Shown here in pieces: positions 11,727 through 24,172 of a stretch of 64,000 nucleotides of DNA. The notes below the pieces were generated by a model. That model saw only the letters and a program-made list of their open reading frames with translations. It was not told the DNA's origin and ran no database searches. The stretch lies in assembly GCA_014898415.1 (NCBI GenBank), contig RCTD01000014.1, positions 248,001 to 312,000 on the forward strand, read 5' to 3'. Position 1 is the first letter of the stretch. Each line of letters opens with the position of its first letter. Source of the stretch: Stromatinia cepivora. Lineage: Eukaryota > Ascomycota > Leotiomycetes > Helotiales > Sclerotiniaceae. The translations under genes and the position numbers were made by a program.

Positions 11727-12848
11727 ATGCCCTACGGTTCATTAAGTTCGCCATCACGACGGAAAATGAACGGTCAATCGGATTACAAAGGACGGAGGAC
11801 AGCTGGGATGCGTGGAATGAGTATGGATAATATTCTAGGTGATCCATTCGCGCTGGCTACCATATCTATTGCTATGGTAAGTATTTATGGAGACGTGGAT
11901 ATACCGCGCCTCAATCTGTAAGAAATGATGGTTACTGACATGAACGATTGATAGCTTGCATGGTTTATTGCTTTCATTGGATCGATACTAGCGACTGCAT
12001 CACACCCTCCTGGTGATGGATTTCCAAATTATTCATGGTTCACTATTGCATATATGCTGTGCTGCATTCTAGGTATATTCATTGTGATAGCATCGGATAC
12101 AACTCAAACCTACCACGTTGCCATTGTTGGATTCTTGGCTACTGGTCTCGTCCTAACAAGTTCATCCGTCAATTCATTGATTTATTCTTCGAATGGAGCG
12201 AAAGAAGCAACTGCTGCTGGACATATACTTCTTTCTATGGTTGCTGTAAGGTTGACTCTTCGAAAGGTCTAGATCCCTTACTAACATTGAATCTAGATTG
12301 TCTGGATGTTCTACTTTGGATCAACACCTTCGGCTGTACCTCGAGCATACCTTGATTCTTTCGCACTTCACAAAGACCACAGAGTATCATCAGGTAGAGG
12401 AATGTCTACTGCTTATGGAAATGGATATGGGAATGGATATGGAAATGGTCGACCAGATACTTCAATCTCTTCAAACGTTCCACCACAAATGTATACCTCA
12501 GCGCAATTAGGTGGTTTTGAAACCTCTTCACCAGTAGCAGGATTCCCAGGAGGTGCCGCAGGAGCAGAACGTAATTCATCACAACCAAGATTTGGAGCTA
12601 GCAACCTTGGACCAAATGGTGGGATGAGCTCAGAACCTACAGCAGGAGAAGTTGTACAACCTACAGAATATCCATACCGAGCGAAGGCCATATACTCTTA
12701 CGATGCCAACCCCGATGATGCAAATGAGATTAGTTTCGCCAAACACGAAATATTAGAAGTCTCAGATGTAAGTGGGAGATGGTGGCAGGCCAAGAAAGAA
12801 AATGGAGATACTGGAATAGCGCCTTCGAATTACCTGATTTTATTATAA
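11727..12848 (+). CDS. SHO1: High-osmolarity signalling protein SHO1
   Basis: This is the plasma-membrane osmosensor adaptor that feeds the HOG MAP-kinase route. Exons 11727-11876, 11955-12245 and 12297-12848 give 330 residues. The family hallmark [13 protein letters not shown] leads into four membrane helices at about residues 42-63, 75-95, 102-124 and 136-155. A low-complexity cytoplasmic linker follows ([14 protein letters not shown], Ser/Pro/Gly-rich). The C-terminal SH3 domain at about 272-330 shows AIYSYDAN, the WW pair in GRWWQAK and the closing APSNYL motif. In yeast this SH3 binds Pbs2. A second in-frame ATG at 11766 would shorten the N-terminus by 13 residues. The longer start is given because it is the first ATG after the pyrimidine-rich leader. 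Confidence 0.95.
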
Positions 12849-14431
12849 AGATGAATAAGGTTATTGGGGATGTCATTGTGAAAATACCAATATACATCAC
12901 ACACCTTGGTTGATTGGACTTGGAATCGGGAATATATCAAAGGTGTGGGGTGGGATTAGTTCTCCAGAGATAATGGAATAACTGGAGTGCCATTATAAGG
13001 TTCAAGGGTTTTGGTTTGGAGTTTATGTAATAAAGTCAATGTGTTACGATTGGGAATTTCTTTTCTTTGCTTTTTTCTATCTAACTTTACTTTTCATTAC
13101 CCCCCTACTTTTCTGGCTTCTGGCTCCTGCTCCTTTTTTTCTCCTTTGGCTTTTGATTCAAAAATGCCTTTTGTATTAATAAAGGATGCCAAGGCAAAGT
13201 ATGCAAACGCGAATGGAGTTTGGAGTTGGGGAGTAGTTTAGCTATCTGGCTAGTTTGTGATTACATAGCTATTGAAATAGGGAGCGGTGGAGGAGTGGAA
13301 AGGGCGGGGTGGATATTTGGTTCATGGGTTGAGAGCTGACTGACTGATCAAACTCATCGGACCCGGTTCTCACACTGGCAATTGGGGATGGGAGGGCCAG
13401 GGTCAGAAGTTGTGCGTGTGTGTAGATAATGATACGGACATTGATATTGAGATGCTGGGATTGGCTGAGGATAAAGGGACATGGTCGAGTGGGTGAAATG
13501 GGATGGGATGAATTGCAATGGGTTGGGTTGGGTTGGTGTGGTGGACTTGATCATAAGATAAATAAGTTATATGGTAGAAAGAATACAAATGGAAAGAAAT
13601 GAAAACTAAGCCTTTGGTTTGGGTTGGTTTGGTTTGTGTTGTATTGGCATGGGTTGGGTTGGTTTACTTGTTAGATTTGATGATATATGAGTAAACGAGT
13701 TGAGTAAGTAAGTGACTGGCGTACGTATATGGCTAGAATAACTATCTATCTACCTACTACCTACCCACCTACAATCTCATACGAACCCCATCCCCAATCG
13801 TGAAAGTGTGAAAGTGTGAAAGTATGAAAGTATGAAAGTATGAAAATATCAAGAATGAAGGGAAGATAATTATTAACGAGGCGATGATCGATACTACCAT
13901 GCATGGTAAGTCTTACATACATCTTACATCTATTTCTCAGACTACCTACCCTTCCTTCACTAGGTTCCCTACCTATATGGATGGTATGGGCACTTGACTA
14001 CAGGACACTCTACATCACACACTCTACATCTCAATAAAGACAATTTAATAATCTGGAATTGTGGTATTGCAACGTACGTCTAACCGCTAAACTCATCTCG
14101 TAAAGTAATCTACCATATCATACCATATCATATCATACCTACCCATCTTCAACCTCATACATGATCGATCCGATAAGCATCTAATCGATAAGATTCATTT
14201 CTTCATCATCATAATCAGAACCTTCCGATCCCAACGCTCTTTTTCCTTGCATCCCTCGGATTATTTTTCACCCAGGGTATGCTCCATAATCATTGAATAA
14301 CTTCAAAGATAGAAATCCACATCTAGAATTTCATATCTCGATATTAAAACGCCAACCAAATGCACGTGCGCTTGAGCAACCATTTAATCCACTCCAAATA
14401 TTCGACATTAAGACGAATCTATTTCTTTTTT
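12849..14431. other. Convergent spacer between SHO1 and importin, with simple repeats
   Basis: No gene was seen. The plus strand carries GGGTTGGGTT-type repeats near 13518-13540 and 13617-13665, six 8-bp copies of GAAAGT(G/A)T at 13802-13849, CTACCTAC runs at 13748-13775 and ATCATACC repeats near 14110-14150. These look like 3' flanks and simple-sequence expansions. Confidence 0.6.
13802..13849. repeat. 8-bp tandem repeat
   Basis: Six copies run in sequence: GAAAGTGT twice, GAAAGTAT three times and GAAAATAT once. The stepwise change suggests successive duplication with point mutation. Confidence 0.9.
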
Positions 14432-17400
14432 TCAAGCTCCTCCATTGACAACAGCTCCAAGCTGTGCCTCTGCTTGAGCCAATGCAATTGCTGCAGCTGC
14501 ATTGGCATCTGCTTGATGTATAACCCCTTGAACTATTTCTTGCTCAGATGGGTTAAGGTTTGTGGTGAGTGATTCATAAAGTTGAGGTTGTTCTTGTTGG
14601 AGTTCTGTGTGTATATTAGTACATCATCTTAATCATGTTTTGAAGAAAATACATACTCATCAGGGCATTCTTGAATAGCTGGTATGGTTCCACCTTGTCA
14701 AGAGGGGTTTCAAGAAGACTCTCCTCACCGAGCTCATCGTCAGAGTCATGGTCTTCAAGATTGCTGAATTTTGAAGCCTAACAATTGATTAGCACGTGTA
14801 AATTGGAAACAAAATCATTACTACTCACTTCTTCGCTCAAAAATTCGAGATATGCGCTACTCTCATCTTTGATATCATTTTCCTCATCTCCCTCATCACC
14901 TTCCTCTCCCCAGGCATTATCATCACCAGCCCACTCATCATCCTCATCATCATCATACGCTTCGCCATCAACTGGGAAATCATCTTTCAATGCTTCCTCG
15001 CGGTTCATTGTGGCCGTAGGAAGAGTCTGGAATAATCTGACAATGCCCTGTAACAATCTCGGCCAGCCTTGTTGGACGCTGACTGGGACCTGGTCGGCGT
15101 TGAGAGTAAGTAGAGAAACAATGGCAGCGATTGAAAGCTTCTTGTCATGTACCCTTGTGAAACTATCAATGCTTGCAAACCACAAACTGAAGAATTTGTT
15201 GGTCCATTGCTTTTGCTCTAGGATGTGTAAAGTCAAAGCTGGGTTGTAATAGATTGCGTTGATGACCATTTCCATGAGATGGATTTTGTATGACTTAACC
15301 TTGACATCCGTATTTGTCAGAGTTCGCATAGCCATATCAACGAATTGCAAAACGTATTGATCGATGTGACCTCTTAGACTGAGCATCATACCTTCGGCCA
15401 ACTTGCATGCGCAAATCTTATCGACACCACCAACCTTCTCATCAGCGAACATATCTGCAACCATTCCAAAAATGGCGTCCAGGTATTGTGGTGTTTGTAC
15501 GAGATGAACACTGCCATATTGTACAAAATTGTCCAAAGCTGGAAGCATATCTTCTAGATAGAGTTCAGCGCCAGCCTTGAAAGTTGCGTGGATGAGCTCA
15601 AATGCTTGCCACATGGTTGGTGAGATGGATTTGGCAGCAAATGTACAGCTGTCGATAATCTCGAAAACTTCATTGTAAAGATCTGCGACTGTTAGTATCA
15701 GTAAGTCTCAAATAAATAAGGAAAAGGGGTTTCTAACCATAAAGTTTGTTCTCCAACGTGACCTTGATGACTGGCATTAAAATGGACTCCATGTGCAAAA
15801 GAACATCAGGAGTACTTTCTAAAGTCAAAATCAAAGTGCCGATTGTTTGCAAAACTCCAAGGGCGGTGATACTCTTGTCATCCAAATAGTCGCCATACTC
15901 ATCGTCTTCCCTCTTTTCGTTCTTCTCCAAGAGTTCTCTAACAATTCGTAAATATGTATCGCGCAACTGCTCGCTCAATGCTACGGCAAAAGGCGTTAAT
16001 TCAGCTGCGAATACTTCAACAAAGTCCTCCATAACATTTGACAATGCATCCACATCAACCTCGTTGGCAAGTTTCAACAACTGTTGCATAATTTGTGGGA
16101 TGTTTGATTGCATGCTTGTACGAATGATATCATGTCTAATCAAAGGCTGTAATGCGAGTGCTGCTTCAACACGGACTGGAAGATCGGGATCGGCCATACA
16201 CTCCAGGATGTTTCGGTATATAATAAGAAGATTTTGAGTATCCTTGAAATCGAGTTGTTCAAACTTCTCGACGGTATCGCAGGCCCTAGCTCTTAAGAAT
16301 CCTTGCGTGCTTCGGAAGTCTGGGAAGACATATCGAACTAAGAAATATTCCACTTGTTCGGCAATCGGACTCTTTTTTCCTAGAATGACACTGGATAAGG
16401 TTCCAATCATTCTTAAAGCTCCTTCCTTTGCAATGTGATTCTTCTGACTCTCTTCCGCAGCCTCGTATTCGTTCACAATCGAATTTACAAATGTAAGAAT
16501 GGTAAAAGTATGCTTTCTGCGAACTTTGGTGAGTGTAATCAAAAAGTTGGTCGCGGCGTTATCTGGTGCTGAGACTTCCTCGTAGAAATTTAACTTGTGG
16601 TGTAAATATTCCTCCGGATCGGTTTCGAATTTCTCAACATCGTCAGGAGATAGACACATAACGGGGAAGAGGAAATGGGTAACAAGGCTGTCGAGATGTG
16701 GTTTCAAGTGAGCCCACATTTGCTTCGGTCGAACACACTCGTCGAGGAACACCAAAGTATATGAAAGACAGGGTCTGCTGAGCCACGTTGTCTTTGCGAC
16801 CCATTTCTCGATCTGCTGGAGGTAACCTTTGAGAATCTCAGGTGCGAAATTGGCCGTGAAACTTTTTGCGAATGCGGCATAATCATCTCCATTGCCTTTC
16901 GACAAAGACGAGGGGTTGCCATAACTAAAAATATTAGCGGAATGATTTCAAATTACCTGCGAACAACTCACCGGACATAAAGTCTGTTCAAATTGAAGTA
17001 TGACCATTTCTTGGCCTTCCACCAATGATTGGCTTCTCTCTCAGCTTCATCCTCTGGCAAAGCGGTAGGTGGAACATCTTTTGCAACCGTTTGGAGGAAA
17101 AGTGTGCACCACCCGACTACCACTGTATGTTCGCGCAAGGAAATAGATAAGTCGAACTATTCTTGTCAGCACTTCCACGGATATTCGAAAATAGGCACCG
17201 CTACATACAAATGTTGCATGTTTGTATGCCTTAAGAACAATATGAAGCATTTCTCCGGCCTCTTCGCTCATCTCGTTGACCAAACCCTGTCCAATTGTCA
17301 AAAGCCGTGGGAATGTGGCTTCCACAATTGCGTCGAAATCTGCGCGATTCTCCCCCGACTTGAAACGAAAAACACGGCATATGGCGAGGAGACATTGTAA

Positions 17401-17951
17401 ACCTGCGAATATCGAAGCGGCATCATTTGTGTTCAATAACTGAACGGTCATTTCTACAAACGAAGGCCACTTGTCTGGGAAATCATAATGTAGAATCTTT
17501 TGAAGGACTGGTACAAGTTGTTGACGAATTTGTGGTGGGGAGGAAGCAATGAAAGGTAGGAGTCGGTCTCGAAATCTAGCCTTCTCATCGTCGGCCATCG
17601 GCTTGGGCTGAGTCTCGCTCGGTAGCCATGCTCTCGTAACACGATTTTTAAGGTAGACAACCGCTGCAATGTAGCGTTAGTAGCTGCCAACAGCGGGGTA
17701 GATAGGTATTGCGGAGGAGTTTGCATACTTGATAACCGAACTGCAGAATTTTGCTCTGCTTGTAATATATCAAGGAGAGCATCTGTGAACCCAGGATGTT
17801 CTTCTGCCTATTAAAATCTCGTCAGAAATGGATTGAAATAAAATTTGCTAGGAATGCTTACTGCTTTCAGGTCCAGTTCAGCGCGCCGACGAGTATCTGC
17901 ATCTGGATCAAGTGTCGAAGCAATACGACCTCGCAAGACGCCAACATCCAT
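14432..17951 (-). CDS. Importin-beta family karyopherin, importin-7/8 type (Sxm1/Nmd5-like)
   Basis: This is a nuclear import receptor built of HEAT repeats. Eight exons on the minus strand (17862-17951, 17729-17807, 17209-17663, 16972-17156, 15738-16924, 14829-15682, 14657-14777, 14432-14604) join in perfect phase to 1047 residues, the usual length for this group. The N-terminus holds the importin-beta N-terminal domain (RRRAELDLKAAEEHPGF, then STVVYLKNRV), which binds Ran-GTP. The acidic loop typical of importin 7/8 lies near the C-terminus (DDDEDDEWAGDDNAWGEE). The tail is Ala/Gln-rich. Yeast relatives Sxm1/Kap108 and Nmd5/Kap119 carry tRNA-binding, ribosomal and transcription-factor cargo. 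Which of the two this represents cannot be decided by eye. Confidence 0.93.
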
Positions 17952-18630
17952 CTTTGCTATCTATTGAAAGTACCTCAATAAATTGTTTTAAGTTGTCTGG
18001 GATTCGGGGAACCGCAAAAAAAACTTGAGCACTTCAAGAATTCCAGGAAGTTTTGTCGTGTCAATATATTTTGTGGTTCACCCAAATTCGCCTAGCTGAA
18101 AAAAGCAAGCGAATGAAAAAGTTCCTTCTAAGGAAAGGCTCCGGCTACCACTTGCTTGCTCATTCAAAGCTTTAATTATAATCAATTCACTTGTTGTTAA
18201 AGGTTCTCTTCTCTTGACAACCTTGGAACTTAGAAATCTCAAATCTTCACTCTTTTTTTCTAGATTTGATAATTATATATAAATTATTAATTTGTGTGAT
18301 GTTCCTTCAGGGGGGGATGTAAGTAAGCCAAGAAGAAAAGAAGTACATTATGTATGGGAAGGCTGCAGAATCGAAAGGCAGTATTATGTTACACAAGGAG
18401 GAAAGATTTATCCCAAACGCACGCGAAGCAGAACCTGGGATTGTGGATTGTGTTGGTCTCCGCACCCTTATCAGAGGGCTTTGGCCTACAAAGAGGGGAA
18501 GATAAAAAAATTCAAGACCCCTCCTTAAGCCTTAAGCGCCTATTGCATTATTGATTAATGGGGGTGGGATTCGATCTTCGGTACTGTATGATATGGATAG
18601 TGTGGGTGGCATTTGGATGCATGATATATG

Positions 18631-18720
18631 AAAAGGGATCTTTGGATGAAAAGGGATCTTTGGATGAAAAGGGATCTTTGGATGAAAAGGGATCTTTGGA
18701 TGAAAAGGGATCTTTGGATG
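18631..18720. repeat. 18-bp tandem repeat, five perfect copies
   Basis: Five identical copies of AAAAGGGATCTTTGGATG run head to tail, followed by a truncated AAAAGAAG. The unit length is a multiple of three, so it keeps an open frame (DEKGSL repeated), but no gene context supports translation. Confidence 0.95.
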
Positions 18721-21360
18721 AAAAGAAGATTCAAGACTACTCTACTCTCTCCTCTCTACTCTACTCTAATAGAATCAACTAGAACTCTTACTCATTTTAA
18801 ACCAGTCATCATCAACTTGTTGTCCAGGGCTGTCTATCATAAATCAACAATGGTTTGTTTGCTAGAAATCCTTAGTATTATTAATTCATTCTCTACCAAT
18901 TCAGGTTTGTAAGAAGTGGATCACCAACGAAAATATTTATTAGCCTGAACCATGCAATGAAAGAGCATTGATTTCCAAGGTTCCCTTTGATTTTTTACCT
19001 TGGTTCTTTTAAATCTCTTATATCTTCTCTCGAAAGTTGATGCTAGCATAAAGTACCTAGGTACGTATACGTATTCTCCAGAAAGATTGTGAGGTCTGAT
19101 ATACATATCAAATTAGGAAGACAGTGAGATCCATTAAACCAGTCATTTCTAGAAACATTAATCTTGTTCCACATATCACAGTTGCCGAGATTGGCCCCAA
19201 TACTCTGTTGATTCATGAACTTGATTTGAAAGCCTTCTAAAATATTCATGCAAGTTGTCATATTCGTCCTTTCCAAATAGTCCGCCTCTATGGCAGTGGC
19301 CCCCGGAGGGCCAGCGGAGCGTCTCAATTGATTATTGATTTGACAGTCCAAACTCTTTCGGATATTATATCAGTCCAGTCTCAAAGATCTAGCCCTTTCC
19401 TGATCCCCTGGTCTTGAAATAGCGGTGATGAGATGCAGTAATCCTACCGAATAATATCAAACGAGACGACAAATCATCATTCGAGTCATATTCAAAGCTC
19501 AGATCAAGCATCCATACGATATGATGGTGTTGAAATTATAATCTCGTCTCCAAATGATTAGAAAGGGGAAAAAGACGCCTTGGAGGTCGGACAGCAGTCA
19601 CAGCACGTGAATACTAATCCCGTTCCCATTCCAGAGCCACGTGCGAATCGGCCACTAATTACTCAATGCCGAAATGGTCCGAGCTTTCTCCAGCCTCATC
19701 AAGATGGTGGTTGCATGCATGCATTCAAAACGACTACCCACAACATTACTATACTCATGATGAGCTTGCAATTGCATACTCCGTACATTACATTCCTGAC
19801 AATTACATCACATTTACATTTTAAATAGTTCTCATAATAATATACTCATACATACTATTCTTTAAACAGTTGTTCAGTGGCATCTCCAAAACATCGTTTT
19901 ATCAAACTTAATACCGTCTTCTCCCAGGAGTTCTCATGAGATCTGAAGTTATCTGGAACAAAAATGTTTACCACCACCCTTCAAAGTTGATATAGCTAGT
20001 GAGTACGTAGCATCTCCAAACTAGTTCGCACTACATCCATCATCTCCCTTCAATTAGGTCTCGGATGTGGAAGCAGCTTCAGCTTCAGGGATTAAATCAC
20101 AGTAACCGATAGTAGCACCTGCAATGAGACTACCAATCAATTTTATACTTTGTCTTTAACGACCAAGAGACCTAACCTACTACACATAAAGAATCAAGAT
20201 ATCTCTCCCTGCCTAATTTCAATACATTAGTGTTGATGTTGGCACATAAGCTCATGGGGAACGATACTGGGTGGGACTCATGCTAAAAGTAATTACCACT
20301 TTTGGTGCATACGTAATAGCTTAAGTTTGCCAATATCAAAGGATAGCATACTGTGCTTCAGTATTTCTAACATCTATATTTCCTCTACTTCAGTCATACA
20401 GGTGGTTGATCCATATCTATGCCAGGAGTATATTGGGCCGGAGAGAGGTTTCAGGTGCTCAAGACATCTTTGGCCTGACCGCAAGCGGTGCGAAAATACC
20501 GACGCAAGGACTCCGGTATACTCGTGTTGAAACTGGCCCGCCATGCTGGCTTGCAAATACGATGTTTGGCTGGCTGGGTACTACACTTGTCAACAGAGTT
20601 GATGTCCATATAGCACTCATCCCTTCAAAGCTAAACGACTACCGTCTCTACTCATTCAAAACTCATAATGCTATGAGAGCGAAGATGCCCAGGAGCAACG
20701 GAGTCTGTACAACAAATCTAGGGAACCGTATCTCAGCCTGAACCTAATCCAATCCTCACAGTTTCGATTTGAGTTTGATAGGGGATCTGCACAAAGTATT
20801 TACAGTTGGACCCTACACGAGATGTGTATATCCATGTTTTAGTATAGCATATAATCGAGATTAACATTGCGTTTGAGGCACCAGTGGAGGAACATCTGAT
20901 TCACATATGCTCTGATGTGGCGTGACGAATACGAATCTGCAGCCAAGATCTCACTTCACAGAGTATAAACGGGAATCCCCGGTTGAAACCTCTACATCAC
21001 CAGCATGTTCTTGCCCATATCGCATGACATCACATGGCTCAGAAAGTTTTGAGATTCTTTCTCGTCAGACAAACCTGCAAGGAAGTCAAATCCCCTTGCA
21101 GCAAAAGTACAAATTTAGATGTTGAGGCTGCCACTTGTCATACCTAAAATTCAGACGAGGGTTCTTCATTTGGTCAAGTAGCCAAGACATATTTTACCTC
21201 GTATCCCCACAGATTGGCGTACGCCGTCTGACAATTGTAACGCTGTACACTTTCTGCCTGAAGATCAATTTTGGGGTACGATTTACCCCGCAGTACTGCT
21301 CGTATGAGAAGGGCTGAATTAAGGTATACGGGGTTGCGGAATGAGGGGTGAAAGGACTCT

Positions 21361-21367
21361 TATAAAG
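21361..21367 (+). promoter_or_regulatory. TATA-like box of the secreted Cys/Thr-rich gene
   Basis: TATAAAG lies 183 bp upstream of the ATG at 21544. The interval to the ATG becomes CT-rich (21495-21560), as expected for a fungal transcription start and leader. Confidence 0.45.
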
Positions 21368-21543
21368 TTATGGAATATTCTCGTTATGGGGTTGGGAATT
21401 GATTTTTGTTTTTGGGTAATTGAGGAAGTACTGGTTTATAGGAACCTTTACCTATGAAATCGAAATTTGAGTTACCATGACGAGAATATATTTATCAAAT
21501 ACTTGGGTCTTTTTCCTTTCTTCTTCGTAGGTTCTCTTTCCTA

Positions 21544-22707
21544 TTGTCTCTGCCTTCATCCTTCCCCTTTCTTACCATTCTCTATATTTACACTACTAAT
21601 TGGCTTCCCCACCATAGTATCCCCCATCTAATTCAAGCATCAAAACCTTCTATAAAAACCGTCACAGTCAACCCATGCACCCTCACCCCCAAAACTCCTA
21701 CAGTCGTCCCCCCTTCACCACCTTGCCCAACCGTCACCATTTCCACTTCCCATACCTCCTGTCCACCGGTATGTTCATCTCCTACCACTACATTCCTCCG
21801 TTCATCCAACTCAATCTTCACACCCTTTCTCCCTAAAAATCTCCCGCTCACACAACCTATCTTCCAGACAACCCCCACCTCCTGCTCCCAAAACTTCTGC
21901 GTTTCCGGCGCCTTCATAACAGTTCCCTGCACCTGTCCCTACTCCGTCCCCACCACTACCCTCTACACCCCCTGCCCCTCCACTTGTTCCCAAACCTGTT
22001 TCACCGGCCACCAAATCTACCATGAAACTTCTTGTTCCACTACCATCGACACCTACACCACTCCCACCACCACCACCACCACAGCAACAACAACAACAAC
22101 AAATAACCTCGTAACATGTTCCTGTCCCTACTATCCCCCCTATCCAACAAATTGCATATTCCCCTGTCCGGTACATACACCCACTACCGTAATTACGGTA
22201 CCGACAACCATTACTTCGGCGCCAAGTTGTGAGAGTATTACGATTACGAGGGGGGAATCGTGTCCGCCGGTTGTGGGGGGGCCGTGTACGAGTCCTGATG
22301 TGAGTTTTTTTTGTTTTTATCTCTTCGCATCTCTTTGCTTTCTATTCTTCTACTCTCTCTCTTTTCTGCTTATACATAGCTTCCCTTCCCTTCCCTGCCT
22401 CCCATCTATCCACAAACCCCCATTTCAACACAAAAACCCTCCCATCCCCCTCCCCCTCTCTAAAGAAAAACAAACAATCAAACCCCCATAAACCCCCCAT
22501 AAACCCTCCTCAACTAACAAAACAAACTAACACACCCCAAAAAAGTGCATCTACCTCTCCACGGTAACCATCAAATGTGGCTGTGGTAATTCAATAGGAA
22601 CAGTAACGAGTTGTAAAACTACTTGTGATGGTGCTTGTGGGACGACGTGGCAGACGGTTGCGTTGCCTTGTCCGACGGTTCCGTCTGGTGCAGGGGGAGG
22701 AGGGTGA
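21544..22707 (+). CDS. Secreted cysteine- and threonine-rich protein, unknown function
   Basis: I recognise no named family. Two exons (21544-22299, 22546-22707) give 305 residues. The intron has a GTGAGT donor, a CTAAC branch and an unusual AAAAAG acceptor, and it keeps the frame. The N-terminus is hydrophobic (FPFLTILYIY) but is a weak signal peptide by eye, so an unseen upstream exon is possible. The body is Thr/Pro/Ser-rich with repeating Cys units such as CPTVTIS..CPPVC, VPCTCPYSVP, CPSTCSQTC, TCSCPYYPP and CGCGNSIGTVTSCKTTC. A T-rich tract (TTTTTTATTTTT) lies in the middle. The layout suggests an O-glycosylated extracellular or cell-wall protein with several disulfides. No GPI signal is visible, because the end is GAGGGG. 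It lies next to a 3.6-kb gene-free stretch. Confidence 0.65.
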
Positions 22708-23137
22708 GGGAGAAGGGGAAGGGGAAGGTGATGAGTAGGGGTATGGGAAGGGGCTTGTGGAGGGGGGGCTTTTGGAGAGAGGTTGGGGGGAAGAAGGGGA
22801 AAGGGGGAGAGGTGAGGGACGGTGGGGAAGAAGGTGGTAGGGAGAGATGGAGCATGGGGTGATATGAGAGAGAGAATTAATAAGAGGTATGGGAGAGAGA
22901 AGTGTTTTTGATGATGAATTGGATTTTGGTTTTTTGGTTCCCTAGCCTATCTATTTGGACTTCTACAATGATTGATTTTGAAAATTTTGAGATGTACTTC
23001 CGAGATTAATATACGTGTCCTTGTGATTCTAAGTTCTATCATCATATAATGTGCATTGTGCCCATTCCATTATTTCTAACTTGGGTTTTTAATAACCATG
23101 ACCTGTCCGCTTAACGATAAAATGATATATGGTATTA
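22708..23137. other. Convergent spacer with G-rich tract
   Basis: After the stop at 22707 the plus strand is extremely G-rich (GGAAGGGG-type runs, 22705-22850), opposite to the C-rich exon and intron just upstream. No coding signal was seen. It separates two converging genes. Confidence 0.6.
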
Positions 23138-24172
23138 TCACTCCTCTTCCTCTTCCGAACTAACCTCTTCCCCATTCGCAATAGCTTCCTCCCTAATCTT
23201 CCTCGCTCTCTCCCTCTTCTTCTCCAATACCTTCTTCAACCCCTTCGCCACATTAAAAACACCATTTGTTCCCGCCCCACAAGCCGCACAACTCGGATCC
23301 TTCCTATATCTCTTCAATGCACAACTCTCACAGAAATAGTGCCCACACTTCGTAATAATCGGATCCTTATATTTCTGCCTACACAATATACACGCAAACG
23401 GTATATTCTCCAGCAGCGCATCATCATCCTCGTCCTCCTCTTCTCCTTTGCGATCCGCACTAGCGATTTTCGTTCCCCCTAAATTTTTCTTCCCTTTCGT
23501 AACATTTTCCCATTCTTTATCGAGTTGCCAACCCGCTTTATAATCTTCACGCGCATGTAGATATTTGCAATTATCTCCGAATCCGCAAAATCCGGTGGTT
23601 TTGTAATCTTTGCAGACATCGGGGGCGAAATCTGTTACGGTGATTGTGCGAATATTTGTTGGTGCTTTGATAGGTCCTACGACGCGATTTGGGGCGTCGG
23701 GATTCTTTTGTATGAATTTGGTGCTATTTGCTAATCCCTTGTAAGTGCCATCGGGCGCATCCCCAGTTGTGGGTTTGGAGCGTGTGGTGCCTAAGAGGTT
23801 TTTGCTGGACAGAGCATCTGTTGCATTCTCATCGTACCAATTGCTCGCTCTGGTTGCATCATCAGAAGCGCGGATGGTGGTGCTATGAGATGCGGTATAT
23901 TTTGTTGCAGAAAGATCATTTGAATTGGATGAGTTGTTATTAATTGTAGATGATGCTGTTATTGCGCCTGTGTTCTTCTTTCTTCGTTTAATTCGACGAC
24001 CACTTTCATCTTCCGATGAAGAATATCCTGATGTATCGTCATCACTGTCTGCAGGTGGTGGCGTTGCAGCTCTTTTGCGAAAATTGGATTTTCCTTTTGC
24101 GGATCTCTTTTTAAATATAGCTACTGGTTCTTTAGTATCTGGAGGAGATGTAGCAGATTCAGGAGTATCCAT
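23138..24172 (-). CDS. CWC24: Pre-mRNA-splicing factor CWC24 (CCCH + RING)
   Basis: This intronless gene encodes 344 residues, homologous to yeast Cwc24 and human RNF113A, a transient spliceosome component that guards the 5' splice site before the first catalytic step. The N-terminus is basic and acidic low-complexity sequence. A CCCH zinc finger reads C-KDYKTTGF-C-GFGDN-C-KYL-H (C-x8-C-x5-C-x3-H). Then comes a RING finger beginning FACILCRQKY, with CGHYFCESC and a closing CAACG (C3HC4). A basic helix and an acidic tail (SSEEEEE) end the protein. The order CCCH then RING is diagnostic for this family. Confidence 0.95.
   Translation of the reverse strand: MDTPESATSPPDTKEPVAIFKKRSAKGKSNFRKRAATPPPADSDDDTSGYSSSEDESGRRIKRRKKNTGAITASSTINNNSSNSNDLSATKYTASHSTTIRASDDATRASNWYDENATDALSSKNLLGTTRSKPTTGDAPDGTYKGLANSTKFIQKNPDAPNRVVGPIKAPTNIRTITVTDFAPDVCKDYKTTGFCGFGDNCKYLHAREDYKAGWQLDKEWENVTKGKKNLGGTKIASADRKGEEEDEDDDALLENIPFACILCRQKYKDPIITKCGHYFCESCALKRYRKDPSCAACGAGTNGVFNVAKGLKKVLEKKRERARKIREEAIANGEEVSSEEEEE

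Larger units (their letters stand above)
17952..21543. other. Gene-free stretch of 3.6 kb
   Basis: No gene I can support lies between the importin start and the secreted-protein gene. The first ~250 bp is the importin promoter. It holds an 18-bp satellite (18631-18720), one GTACCTAGGTAC palindrome (19053-19064) and one TACTCCGTAC (19777-19786). Short open frames at 19043-19351 (-) and 20406-20741 (+) read like protein in places but lack recognisable families. TATAAAG at 21361 is a plausible promoter for the next gene. Confidence 0.5.
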
